This document shows, in pieces, positions 1-10,440 of a stretch of DNA of 64,000 bases (positions are counted from its first letter, which is position 1; each line of letters starts with the position of its first letter). The stretch comes from Neoarius graeffei (Eukaryota; Chordata; Actinopteri; Siluriformes; Ariidae). Below the pieces are notes generated by a model that saw nothing but the letters and a program-made list of their open reading frames with translations, was not told the DNA's origin and did no database searches. A program made the translations under genes and the position numbers. The stretch is from contig NC_083571.1 of the NCBI RefSeq assembly GCF_027579695.1, positions 73,232,279-73,296,278 of the forward strand, given 5' to 3'.

Positions 1-397
1 CATCGGTGCAGCATCGATGCAAATATGTGCCGTGTGAACACCCTATCTGTCAGCTTTTCGCTTACCGCTAGCCATTTTGCTGTCCTGAACACTGACAGTT
101 CTTTGCGCATGCGCTGCCTGTCACTGCTTAATCGCGAGCATATGACGAAAATTCGGAAAATATGAATAGTTCATTTTATAACTAAATATCAATTTTAATT
201 GATAAAATCAACAAAATACAAGATGCAGACATGTTATTATTTGCCAAAAAGCAATTTAAAAAAAATAGGCCATGACCACTTTTGGGGATTGCCTCATAGG
301 GCCGGTTCAAGTGATGGGGGGCAGAGGGGCTGGGGGGCCGGTCAAAGGGGGGTGGCGGGCCGGATCTGGCCCGCGGGCCGTAGTTTGGTGACCCCTG
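1..397 (-). mobile_element. hAT-type element, terminal fragment
   Basis: The right edge reads ...TTTGGTGACCCCTG, the reverse complement of a CAGGGGTCACCAAACTACGG terminus typical of Charlie-like hAT elements, next to a GC-rich subterminal tract (about 320-380). The flanking ATAACCTC fits an 8-bp hAT target site: the corresponding place in the second array unit (about 41607) has GTAACCTC with no element. The left end lies outside the window. No transposase reading frame is visible. The short reading frames on both strands here come from GC-rich terminal sequence. Confidence 0.6.
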
Positions 398-927
398 ATA
401 ACCTCTGCAATAAAATGTGAAAATGTAAAAATGTGAAACAATTGTCACTTAACCCTTTCAACTTAATGAATAAACATTTTTGCAAAATGCACAACTACCA
501 AAACTCTTCACACTTCTACCACCCATACCTACATTACTTCCAGATTCTGAAATTGCAGTAACTCAAAAGGAAGCACATGATGTTTCAAATGTGTGAAAAT
601 AGTAAAAGTTGTGTGAAAATGAAGCAGCAGCACATAATTTTGATTGATTGTGTTGTTGTATTTTGGGTAAGTCATCCACGACAGCGAAATTCACAGCAAC
701 TTCAATGTCCACTTTCTCTGTGTGATAATGTATTGCCCGTATACATGCAGATGTTAGCCTAAGTCTAAGACTAAGTGTTCCTGGTGCTAAAAATCAAAAT
801 AACACAAAGGAATGGACAACCAATCATTTGTACAGTGTAGGCCACATTTCGTGCGACGAACATGGCGCACTGGGGCGCTTGGCCAAATTATGTCCCCATC
901 AATATCAACACCGTTTTTACGCCCTTG
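398..927. mobile_element. hAT element carrying GGGCGTAA termini, right part only
   Basis: This stretch is nearly identical to 41605-42135, the right part of a complete hAT-like element at 40619-42135. It ends ...TTACGCCCTTG followed by the 8-bp target site CTTTCATT (928-935). Its left part is broken by the hAT fragment at 1-397. It marks the left edge of array unit A, so another copy of the SEA-domain gene probably lies just left of the window. No coding sequence is seen. Confidence 0.65.
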
Positions 928-2540
928 CTTTCATTTATTAAATTTAAATCAATAAGAATATTCTTGAAACAGATGTATAGTTTGAAATAGATGTATCGTT
1001 AACAGGATAAACTAAGATGTCAAAGTCTAGTCATTTATATGTACACTAATGTATATATTGTGTATGGGAGTGTGCAATAACTATAAATGTTTTATGAAAT
1101 AACCTTTGCACATTTTGTGTAATTCAGTTTTATTATTTCATAAAATACAATACACAATACACTGTATGGTGTATATATTATAAGCTTGCTGTAAGATTGA
1201 GTGCCATAATGGTTGTGAGGAGGTTGGAGCTCAGGTGGCATCTTGGTTCCGTGGTGTGCTGATCTGGACTCTGAATCCAGTAATCAAAGTTCAAATCTCA
1301 GGTAGAACCTCCCCAAACTTTGTTCAAGGTTCTATACTATTGCAGCAAATATAACATTGCCTCAAATGTAGCTCATGTAGGGTTTATTGTAGCAAATTCC
1401 AACTGAGGTGAATGAAACAGATCTGCGTTGTTTTTTATTCATCAAGTAAAACTCTTGTATTCTTTGGCTAAAAGAGTGAAGTTGGGAGCATGTTAGATAA
1501 ACATGTTAATAAAGATCTGGAGGTACCTGGTTCAATCATGGCTAACCATAATTCAATCACTTATTAGTCCCTGCTTTTTGTGATGCAAACTTTTATTTTA
1601 ATGGAACTTCACCTGAATCCTTCAGGCCTCCAGTTCGTCACGAGGTCTTTCCCTAATTGTCAGCTGCCCTTTCACAGCAGTAGCAGTCACTGCTTTGTTC
1701 CAGATATAGAAATTGATATATGATATGATATGATCATTGTTTTTCATTTGTAACTAAAAAAACCTTTATATGGTAGACTTTATAGTAACCATCTTCATAG
1801 CACTGTAGACTAAATATCAGCGTTTTGGTAATTTCTTTCGGCATTGAAGACCCTCCTCATTCACTACAAGTAAAAGGATTTTATTTAAATATTATTGATC
1901 TTTACAGTGCTAGTCTTTCCAAAATGACATCATAAAATCCCAGATTTTCCTGTGTGGGATATGCTCAAATAGGTTGTAAAGTTCACTGTTAAATAAAAAA
2001 AATTGTTCGAAAAAGAAATTTTTGCATCTGAATTCTCTTCCAAAAATCACTAAAAGCTTGTCCGCCATTAGATTGGATCAATTTGTAGGTCAGTGGTGCT
2101 GCATGTGTGACGTCATATGCGCCACTGCCTTCTTTTGTGTCCACACTAACTCTATAATATTCTCTGCAATGGCGTGCGTCCTTTATACTAATTCTTTTGA
2201 AAAAGATGACGAAACCTACAATGGGATGGTACACAAGTGTCATAACAATTATATTATTTTATAATTTTAATAATTTTATTTTAGGTGCTTATAATAGGGA
2301 ATATCGAGTGCTATTTTATGACCCAATCCCACAACACTTAACTATAACTATACATATAACTATAACTATGATTGTACCTATACCTGAATTTAGTTCCAGT
2401 CTGGAGCAGTCACAGTACAACTATAATCCCGACTATAGGTTGTTGGTTTTTGTGGGAAAATATAGCAGTTGTAGGGATTCTTTGACACTTCTACAATCAG
2501 CTTCTTCTCCATTGATGCAACAAGGATGTACAAATATGTT
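928..2540. repeat. Array flank repeat U, copy 1
   Basis: About 1.6 kb of AT-rich sequence repeated at 10441-12052, 42136-43740 and 46467-48085. It follows directly on the 3' flank of each complete SEA-gene copy, so it is part of the tandem unit. It holds a degenerate tRNA-Gln-like sequence, a conserved block with a TGACGTCA palindrome (near 2108) and a TAACTATAAC-rich tract near 2340-2375. Reading frames of about 80 codons exist on both strands near 1990-2264 and recur in the other copies, but they have no recognisable domain and are probably not genes. Confidence 0.8.
1245..1310 (+). pseudogene. tRNA-Gln(CTG)-like pseudogene, shortened
   Basis: Begins GGTTCC and ends AGAACCT, with the anticodon-arm sequence CTGGACTCTGAATCCAG (loop CTCTGAA, anticodon CTG) as in eukaryotic tRNA-Gln. 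The T loop TTCAAAT is kept but the T stem pairs poorly. Seven bases at the end of the D arm, present in the three other copies, are missing, giving 66 instead of 73 nt. It is therefore unlikely to give a functional tRNA. Confidence 0.65.
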
Positions 2541-2655
2541 CGGGAAAAATAGTACGTGCTCAGACAACGTTACATGTAATCAATTACCTGATAGGTCAGA
2601 TGTTTTATTGGATCAAGTTCAGGTTTGGGAAAATCCCACCCCCACTCATCCACCC

Positions 2656-2687
<32 letters not shown>

Positions 2688-2899
2688 GCCTCTACTTAAT
2701 GTAGCACGAAATAAAAAGGGTCTATATGGTCCTAATTGGTACTGTTAAAACCAGAAAAGGTTGTAATTTTATGAGCAACTTAGCTTTGGAGTTTAACCAA
2801 AACAAATTCCTGGCTGCTGCGTGCTCGCTGCACACAATGCATATGGCACAATGCATCACCCACTTCTGCTGGCTCCAGCGCCGAAAGTGTCTAACCCAA
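2541..2899. other. Unassigned sequence with (CA)n tract
   Basis: A (CA)n microsatellite lies at about 2660-2688. Its counterpart in unit B (about 43875-43902) runs straight into the sequence that here follows a second (CA)n tract at about 6470-6510. The two tracts are thus the endpoints of the unit-B deletion. I see no gene between 2690 and 2900. Confidence 0.6.
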
Positions 2900-3420
2900 G
2901 TGTGGGGATCTGTGTGTGGCTACCTGCACTGATAATTCAGGGCTTTGATTTGTGTGGCTGCTTGTTTTGTCACATGACCAACTAGGAAGTTATAAAGTTT
3001 GGCTTCCTCCTGCCATTTGCCATTGTGTCTGGGTTCCCCTGTTATGCAGGGTGAGTGCTTTGTGTTCCACTTCATGGAGGACACAGAGGTGACTGCCTGA
3101 TTTTAAAGACTTGACCACCTATTGAGTAGATGGGCTACAGACATTGATTTGGTAACATGTTTTATATTTATGACAATGTCTGTAGCCCATCTACTCAATA
3201 GGTGGTCAAGTCTTTAAAATCAGGCAGTCACCTCTGTGTCCTCCATGAAGTGGAACACAAAGCACTCACCCTGCATAACAGGGGAACCCAGACACAATGG
3301 CAAATGGCAGGAGGAAGCCAAACTTTATAACTTCCTAGTTGGTCATGTGACAAAACAAGCAGCCACACAAATCAAAGCCCTGCATTATCAGTGCAGGTAG
3401 CCACACACAGATCCCCACAC
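2900..3420. repeat. Near-perfect 247-bp inverted repeat (foldback)
   Basis: The left arm 2900-3146 and right arm 3174-3420 are reverse complements across 247 bp with only one mismatch (at about 2935, TT against TG), around a 27-nt spacer. A transcript would form a very long double-stranded hairpin. No transposase, terminal motif or open frame spans it. Sequence outside the arms shows only weak symmetry. It may be a young foldback element or a local inverted duplication; an assembly artefact is also possible. Confidence 0.9.
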
Positions 3421-4394
3421 AAGCTTGACACTGACTGTGTGGTGAGCTCTTTGGGATCGCACTTCTGACTTTTGTTTCCAGATTGCAGGAACTGCTTCAT
3501 GTACCAGACATCGCTCAAATCCTTCTATGTGAATTTGCCTCACAAATTTAACTTTTTCAAAATGTATGGAACAGACACCAAACCGTCCTGTCTGTACAAA
3601 TCAATTCATTCTGTAAGTGTCCTGCTGACTTTGGGCGACAATGGATCAGAATTCTGCTTTTTTATTGGCTACACTTGAACAGCCTTAAATGACACACCTC
3701 TTAGGAGGCATGCTTTGGGTTTAATTTTGTTTTGGAATTAAAAAAAAGTAATAGTTAAAAACGTGCTACACTTTGCAAAGTGGACAAAGCAAGAAATGCC
3801 TTGAACTTAAAAGTGTTGTGTATATGACATAATTTCCTTTGCATTAACAATAACTCACCTGGAACGCATTCATGTAATGGCAGACTCAAAGAACCAAATT
3901 TTACTGCTAAATAGAACATGTTCCCGGTCTCATATTAAAATACAATTTAGACAGCAAACTATTTAACATGTCTAGTTTTATGAGGTATAATTTCCAGGGG
4001 TTTTCATTTTCATTAGACTCACACTTTAAAGGACAACATAACTGTGGGAAGATTTGGACCAGATTAGTTTAATATGGAGAATTTAAATTTTTACATAAGT
4101 ATCTTATTTTAGCCCCATCCTAATCTCTGATGTCAGTCGTGTATATACAATAGATAATAAATGAACACAGGCCCTTTCAACATGTTTACAATTTATTGTG
4201 TGGTTCTGTAAACTTCTTGGATCTAAATGGGATTTGTTCTCCCTGAGCCAAACATCATCTCAAATTAATACAGATAATTCATTTTAATTAAAAAAACAAA
4301 AAACAAAAACAAACCAAGAGCATTTAATTGAAAAGACTGAAATTTCCTCATTTACACCCCAGAGTCAGTTCTTGGTAGAGGTACCATTTGCACC
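3421..4394. other. Unassigned AT-rich sequence
   Basis: No gene, known repeat end or other structure is recognised. The short reading frame at 3472-3678 lacks any domain. The stretch belongs to the part deleted from unit B and has no other copy in the window. Confidence 0.4.
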
Positions 4395-4640
4395 AATTAC
4401 TGCAACCAGTCATTCCCCCATTCCTTTTTGCAGAACTGTTCAAGCTGGGAGAGGTTGCTTGCCTCAGCTGAGGGTATGTTGTGATCAAAGGCCAAAACAC
4501 CCAGTGATGTGGACGTACCCAACTGATGATGTGTCGTAATGGTAGTAACACCATCTAGAAGTCATCTGCCACTCAAATCAGTTGCAGTGCAGGAACTCCA
4601 GAGAATGTAACTCACAGTCCTAGTAATCAGTCTGAATATC
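4395..4640. repeat. Transposon-derived fragment shared with unit nests
   Basis: The block starting TCATTCCCCCATTCC and including the GATGATGTGTCGTAATGG motif recurs at about 13680-13915 and 48776-49012, where it abuts a Tc1 transposase remnant. No coding content is recognised. It is probably part of a decayed DNA transposon. Confidence 0.5.
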
Positions 4641-4648
4641 TGAAACAA

Positions 4649-5237
4649 ACCAAGACTTAAATCTCTGAAACATTTACCGTTGGAACATAGGCGTGAGATT
4701 AGTAACTTGATACTGTTTTATAAGATTCGGTCTGGCATTACTACTGCTAATTTTTCCAGCTTACTAATTTCTGCTACATCTTGCTATTCCACCCGGAACT
4801 TTGATGTTGCTAACTACCGTCCTCTTTCCAGTCATGAACAGAACTATTTTCAGGAATCCTATTTCCCAAGAACTGTTAAACTCTAGAACAACCTTTCTTC
4901 AAATATTAAGAACATAACCAGTCTAAATATATTTAAGAGTCGACTTCATATTTTATATTTTGAAAAGTTACCTACGTACCGGCCACCATAGTCAGTTATC
5001 TATTTTATTAATAATAGGACATAAGAAACTGTTTTCTTTTTTATACATAATTTGTTTATATATTTTTATAGTTTATTAGCAATATATATTTTTATGTTTT
5101 TGTATTTGTGCAAGGGAAAATTGTCAGTTGGGTCTATCCGTCCTGTAATTTTCGCCTGTCAATCAGATTTATGACGAACTCTGTGAAACTAAACTAAACT
5201 AAACTAAACTAAACTAAACTAAACTAAACTAAACTAA
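4649..5237 (+). mobile_element. CR1/L2-like LINE, 3' end with (AAACT)n tail
   Basis: Contains a degenerate C-terminal piece of a non-LTR reverse transcriptase (about 4680-4886, with HLPLE and SRLHILYFEKLPTYRPP-like segments in shifting frames). The 3' tail is a pentanucleotide (AAACT)n repeat at 5187-5237; simple-repeat tails are usual for CR1/L2 elements. The same 3' end is found at 60951-62090 and, cut up, at 34566-34737. It was therefore in the ancestral unit upstream of the gene promoter. Confidence 0.65.
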
Positions 5238-5969
5238 AAACCTGCTCCAGCCCAAACTGATCAACTGAGTTCTTTGCTTCTTTTCTGTCCTGGCACGATA
5301 ACTTCATCTGATGGTTTGAAGAGGGATAGAAAAGTGTTGCTGAGATTAAAAAGTTTTGGTGGGACTTCAACTAAAATTCATTATTTTACTGGTATTTTTT
5401 TTCACATCCAGTGCAACTGAATTGGAATGATCTGAGGAATGCGTTTAGTTTTACTAGTTAAACATTATATTTACTGTACATATAAACAAGATTGTAATTT
5501 GTGAGTGAAAATTAATGTCTTCATTACAGTATTCATTTTAAAAAGATCAGATTTTGTCTTTTTTAAATGTTGTACAGAGAATGGTGACACAAGGGTGTGG
5601 TCTCAGCGTACAGTATGAACAGCATTACAGGCATTTTGCAGACGCTCTGATCCAGAGTGACGTACAACAGACCCAAAGCAGCCTGGGGAGCAGTTGGGGG
5701 GGTCAGGTGTTTTACTCAAGGGCACTTCAGTGATTCCTGCTGGTCCAGGGACTCAGACCTGTGACCTTTTGGTCCCCAAGCTGCTTCTCTAATCATTAGG
5801 CCATGGCTTCCAACAGAAAATCCTCTGAGAGCATTAACATTATCTAATTTAGAATCACATTCTAAATTTTATTTTTAACCTTTCTTTATCCTTCTATAAA
5901 TAAATAAACAAACAAATGAAAAATGCAGGAACTGTCATTTGGTAATGTTATTTTTCAGGTTGTCAGCCA
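5238..5969. repeat. Gene upstream repeat with old tRNA-derived SINE
   Basis: This upstream region is repeated before G2 (about 35385-36110) and G4 (about 62090-62810). It contains, in minus orientation at about 5625-5815, a tRNA-derived SINE. Its reverse complement starts GGAAGCCATGGCCTAATGAT (A-box-like) and carries the degenerate B-box-like GGTCTGAGTCC. Because all three copies share it, the SINE predates the gene duplications. It lies roughly 250-450 bp before the predicted transcription start. Confidence 0.65.
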
Positions 5970-6081
5970 AGCTGTGATTGGCTGCCACGCCCTTTTGACA
6001 TAATGGGTTTCACATCATGAGAGTAAATATGTTGTTACTCCTGTTGAATAAATATCCCATTTACCTGCTCGATATTTTAGA
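5970..6081 (+). promoter_or_regulatory. Predicted promoter of G1 (inverted CCAAT box, TATA-like box)
   Basis: An inverted CCAAT box (ATTGG, 5977-5981) and a TATA-like AATAAATAT (6047-6055) precede the first exon. Both lie at exactly the same distance from the exon-1 donor in G2 (36120 and 36190; donor after 36273) and G4 (62816 and 62886; donor after 62969): 153 and 83 nt. The start of transcription is inferred at about 6080. Confidence 0.5.
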
Positions 6082-6130
6082 CTTTGCCACTAGACTGAGA
6101 ACACTCCATCTCTGCTACCTGTGGACTCAG
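6082..6130 (+). other. G1 untranslated exon 1
   Basis: The segment ending ...TACCTGTGGACTCAG is followed by a consensus donor GTGAGT. It has no ATG, is conserved in G1, G2 and G4, and is absent from G3. The 5' limit is inferred from the TATA-like box. Intron 1 (about 450 bp) carries a (CA)n tract at about 6470-6510 and ends at an acceptor TTTTAG just before GTTATAAACAACACCATGG. Confidence 0.55.
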
Positions 6131-6463
6131 GTGAGTTATTACTTTACTTTCTCCTGAGAATCACCAGACTTTAAGATGATATAAAATGTATCAGGCTCTT
6201 ATAGACAATTTAAATATGAAGATATTTAATATTCACTGAAATATTAGCTTAAAAATGATATCTTCACTTGCACTGTACATGATTGATTATATTCTATGAT
6301 GTCAAGAAAATTGCTTTAAATATACAAAGAATATAATTAATTAATTAATGCTAGTATCTAATTATAATTAAATGTCTGTAATTTAAAATTATTGTTGTTG
6401 CTGCTGCTGTAACTTTATTTATTTTGAACTTTTTAAAAAGTTACCAAGTTCTTTTGAAGGATT

Positions 6464-6513
<50 letters not shown>

Positions 6514-6609
6514 AAATCCATGAAGATATATACAGCCACAGAAACATTTTGCTTGCATAGCTGATATATAATCTAATATATAATTAACTTTTAGGTTATA
6601 AACAACACC

Positions 6610-9600
6610 ATGGACAGGAAGATTATACTGGCTGTTTTGTGTCTGATTGGTAAGTGTTCACTGAACTCCATCTCAGTTTCTGTAGTCACTTCTATTATCC
6701 TGCTCAAATATATTTGCTAGAAATAACATTGTAGATTAATTTTTAGGTGATTGTTATAAAATTAAGTGTTGGCAGTTTACATATTATACTAAAGTTCCTA
6801 GAGAACTATGACATTTGTGAGACAATAACATTGGCAGTAAACCACAAAATTGTCAAATTTGTACAATCTGCTCTTGTTTCTAAGATTTATCTTCATTAAT
6901 CTATGAATTCTGTGATGAATAGTGAGCGATCTCATGATTTATCCTGATATCTCGTGTTGTGGCGGCACGGTGGTGTAGTGGTTAGCGCTGTCGCCTCACA
7001 GCAAGATGGTCTGGGTTCGAGCCCCGTGGCCGGCGAGGGCCTTTCTGTGCGGAGTTTGCATGTTCCCCCCCATGTCTGTGTGGGTTTCCTCTGGGTGCTC
7101 CGGTTTCCCCCACAGTCCAAAGACATGCAGGTTAGGTTAACTGGTGACTCTAAATTGACCGTAGGTGTGAATGGTTCTCTGTGTCCATGTGTCAGCCCTG
7201 TGATGACCTGGTGACTTGTCCAGGGTGTACCCTGCCTTTCGCCCATAGTCAGCTGGGATAGGCTCCAGCTTTCCTGCGACCCTGTAGAACAGGATAAAGC
7301 AGCTAGAGATGATGAGATGTGATGAGTATAGAAACAGACGAAGTGTTCCTTTCAGAATGTTAGTGAGACAGATTACTTCAGAAGGCTTCATTGTATAAAC
7401 AGCATGATGGTGGTAGGATGTGGATTTGAATATCATTACATCACAAGGGTTGGGTTGAAACTCTGTTTTGATGTCATCCATCAAGTCTTTATTTGAGATG
7501 GTTCTTGTCATTTGCAGATCACATCTGATGATCTATACTCAGGAAATGTTGCAGTTGGTCAAACAGAGAAGAGTAGTATAGGGGAGAAATATTCCAAATG
7601 TTCCATGGAAAATACACACTGCTTTCTTATTATTATCAATGTTTACTTCCAGCATTTAAAGGGGTGGGGGTGGGGGGCAGGGAACCTCATCTCATTATCT
7701 CTAGCCGCTTTATCCTTCTACAGGGTCGCAGGCAAGCTGGAGCCTGTCCCAGCTGACTACAGGCGAAAGGCGGGGTACACCCTGGACAAGTCGCCAGGTC
7801 ATCACAGGGCTGACACATAGACACAGACAACCATTCACACTCGTATCCATACCTACAGTCAATTTAGAGTCACCAGTTAACCTAACCTGCATGTCTTTGG
7901 ACTGTGGGGGAAACCGGAGCACCCGGAGGAAACCCACGCGGACACGGGGAGAACATGCAAACTCCGCACAGAAAGGCCCTCGCCGGCCACGGGGCTTGAA
8001 CCCGGACCTTCTTGCTGTGAGGCGACAGCGCTAACCACTACACCACCGTGCCACCTGGGGCAGGGAATAATATCTATAATTAATATATAATTTAAAAGTT
8101 TATATATAACTTTGGGCATTTGAATCTGAACTGTGTTTCATCTGAATAACAAACACAGTACACAGAAAAGTTCTAACCGTTTTATTCAAGCAAAAAACAA
8201 AACACTGAACATAAAGTTTTTTCACTTGTCCTTTTGTGTAATTTGTACTTTGATATAGATGTGCTCAGTCCATCAACTTTCCGTTTCTCCTCCAAAATTA
8301 TTTTCGTGGAAGAATGATAGAGTAAATAATCCACTTCATTCACATTCATTCCACCTGTCAGTGAATCTGTACTGCGCCTCCTGGCGACGTGTTACGGAAA
8401 CGTCACCAACATGGACTAGAATATATTAACCCAATGGGGCTCAAAACTCAGTGGGTGTGTCACACTGTGTAGTCATGCTATACACTGGCACTGATTGGCT
8501 GTATGAACCTCCAGTAGAGCGTATCCCTGCCTCCAGCACTGGGCAAGTTCCAGTTCACCCACAGCCTCGCTTCACATCATTCTGCCAGTGGTGCTGTTAC
8601 ACTCGGTCTAAAAAAAAAATCACAAAGAATCCTCTTTAAAATGTTTGTTAATCACAGATAAGGTGATGTGAATGCTTAAAATATGGAACCTTATATTTAT
8701 TTTTCTTTTACCTTTGGAGTGTGTGTGTGTTTGTGTTTAATCCTGCTAGTCCTTTGATATGAGCTGCCCCTGACTCTGCAGTTTACCTCAGAGATGATAG
8801 TCATAGATTAAACAGATCTGTGATTCGGCTGAGCTTTATGAAACACATTGCCTTGTTTCTGCTTAATCAGCATCAGTTTCTAATTTTGATTTCAACTTTG
8901 TTATGGTCCACTATTCTAATCATCTTCAATGGTCATGACTTCAGCCCTAAGTGCAGCTCAGGTGGGCTCTGCAGTGGACCCGACTTCACCCGCAAGCACA
9001 GCTGAGATCGACCCCACAATGGACGTGACGTCACCCGCAATCACAGATGAGATCAACCTTACCGTGGGCAAGACTTCGCCCCCGAACACAGCTGGCACAA
9101 CTACAACAAATGAACCAGTAACTGAAGTTTTCACATTGATCTTCCGCATCAAGGAAACCTTTGTTCCAGCACTGGCTAACCCAAATTCTAAACAATTTAA
9201 AGACAAAGCTGAAAAAGTCACTCGTGAGGTATGTTTTCCAGATAATGCCACCATTTACAATTTATTTAATTCTTCTAAACATGAGAGATTTTACCACATG
9301 AAAACTTCTATTGCCATATAAGACAACCCGAAGAACACGTCTGGTTCTAATCATGCATTTCTGTTCAGTGTGTGTGCAGGACATGTGTGACTTTTGCCCT
9401 TTTGTTCAAATTTTCATGTTCAATTTCAGTGAAATCCAGTTCAATTGACATAACATTAGGCACAATTTGAATATGATTTAGAGCATTTGTAAGTCTCATC
9501 GCATATTAGTTGTTATTGCTAACTTTATCTATGGCTAAATAACAAGCCATTTTATCTGTTGGTTTTTGATCACCTAATTCATCTTCTTCTTAGATTGAAC

Positions 9601-10140
9601 CATTGTACAAGAAAGCCTTCAAAAACTTCCATCTCATGCAAATCTTCCAGTTCAGGTACCGTAAGAAGGCAGATATGGCTCTGAATGTTTATTTCTTTGT
9701 TGATTAATGGTTGAATTTTAACCTGTATCTCTTTGTTTGTGCAATTTCAGGAATGGTTCTATTGTGACACACAGCCTCATGTCTTTCCTTTCTGGTGCTA
9801 ACGTGACTGACACCAAAGTGAAAGACGTCCTTGCCAAAGGAGTTAGCAGCTTGACCTTTCCTGTTGAGCCAAACTCCATCAATGTCACCCATGTTATTAG
9901 TCAGTATCAACATGCAAAGATATTACTGTTATTTATTAATTAGTGCTTATTAATTGTAAATAATCCAAACTCAAATTTCTTGTATATTTTTAGGTTTAAA
10001 TATGTATTTGTGTACATTTAATTTCATGTATATGTTTATATTTTGCAGGTAATTCCATGCCACCAGCGATTGCCAGCTCACTTTCCATGATATGGATGCC
10101 TCTTCTACCACTTCTACTTTCAGCAGCATTACACTGTTAG
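6610..10140 (+). CDS. G1: small secreted/GPI-anchored SEA-domain mucin-like protein
   Basis: Five coding exons: 6610-6649, 8945-9228, 9594-9655, 9751-9899 and 10049-10140, giving 208 residues. All junctions obey GT/AG and keep frame; the donor after 9899 (GTCAGT) is the weakest call. Residues 1-18 or 1-23 are a signal peptide (MDRKIILAVLCLI, then ALSAAQVGSA). Residues 24-71 are a Pro/Thr/Ser-rich stalk with repeated TSPAST/TSPAIT/TSPPNT units. Residues 72 to about 165 form a SEA domain (FTLIFRIKETFVPAL, FKNFHLMQIFQFR). The FRNGSIV motif places Gly131-Ser132 at the usual SEA self-cleavage point. N-glycosylation sequons are N51, N130, N146 and N173. Residues 180-208 end in a hydrophobic run without a basic tail, fitting a GPI signal. 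SEA domains are typical of mucins and other extracellular glycoproteins. A role at epithelial or cell surfaces is inference; the exact gene is not recognised. Confidence 0.8.
6958..7318 (+). mobile_element. tRNA-derived SINE (GGCGGCACGG family) in G1 intron 2
   Basis: The head GGCGGCACGGTGGTGTAGTGG includes an A box, and GGGTTCGAGCCCC is the B box of a tRNA-derived pol III promoter. The tail is GATGAGATG-like. G3 has the same insertion, G2 does not, and G4's window ends exactly at the insertion site. About 75 bp present in G2 after CTCGTGTTG are missing here, so the insertion was accompanied or followed by a small deletion and has no clear TSD. Confidence 0.85.
7691..8056 (-). mobile_element. 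tRNA-derived SINE, inverted, in G1 intron 2
   Basis: Same family as the SINE at 6958 but on the opposite strand; it reads CTCATCTCATTATCTC... at the left and ...CACCACCGTGCCACC at the right. Flanked by direct repeats of GGGGCAGGGA. The uninterrupted site (GGGGCAGTGA) is in G2 at about 38254. With the first SINE it forms an inverted pair about 370 bp apart within one intron. Absent from G3 because of a deletion. Confidence 0.85.
8057..8944 (+). other. G1 intron 2, 3' part
   Basis: Shared with G2 (about 38265-39136), and from about 8590 onward with G3. It includes a (GT)n tract near 8718. The acceptor is ATGACTTCAG at 8935-8944. The short reading frames in this interval have no support apart from the exon at its right edge. 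Confidence 0.6.
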
Positions 10141-10440
10141 CTCTAAGCCTGATCAGAAAACGCACACAGTAACTTAACAACGCTATTTAACATTTCAACC
10201 TATTCTACTGTTATAAATGCACACAGACAGCTCCTTTTGTCACCACAAACAGTAACATGTATGTTTGCTTTTTACTGATTAATATTTAATTCATAAGCTA
10301 AATGGAATCGGGTGTTTTTATAAACAATGTCTGCTTTCATGAGAAAAACACATATTTTAAATGATGAAACTGAGGATTTAATGATGGTGGTGACATACCT
10401 GACCATTTCTCCACTTCTAAACAGTCCTAATGATTGCTAT
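10141..10440 (+). other. G1 3' untranslated region and flank
   Basis: AT-rich, conserved after all three complete gene copies until the CTTTCATT site, where G2 carries a hAT insertion and G1 and G3 run into U'. No perfect AATAAA is visible just after the stop; ATTAATATTTAATTC near 10278 is the closest AT-rich signal. Confidence 0.45.

Noticed and set aside
1245-1310. Functional tRNA-Gln gene
   Set aside because: D-arm deletion and mismatched acceptor and T stems; the other three copies also have weak T stems.
2197-2748. 183-codon plus-strand frame upstream of G1 (and 43413-43955 in unit B)
   Set aside because: It runs through a (CA)n tract, giving HTHTHT, and its C-terminus differs completely in unit B because of the deletion; it is not a gene.
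2900-3420. Rho-independent-type terminator or pre-miRNA
   Set aside because: Arms of 247 bp are far too long for either and the organism is a eukaryote; described as a foldback instead.
3472-3678. 68-codon frame downstream of the palindrome
   Set aside because: No domain, no second copy, no splice context.
9741-9943. Alternative ending of the SEA protein by reading through exon 5 (…HAKILLLFIN)
   Set aside because: A conserved GTCAGT donor and a conserved downstream acceptor give an in-frame exon with a GPI-type tail in all three copies; the read-through remains possible as intron retention only.
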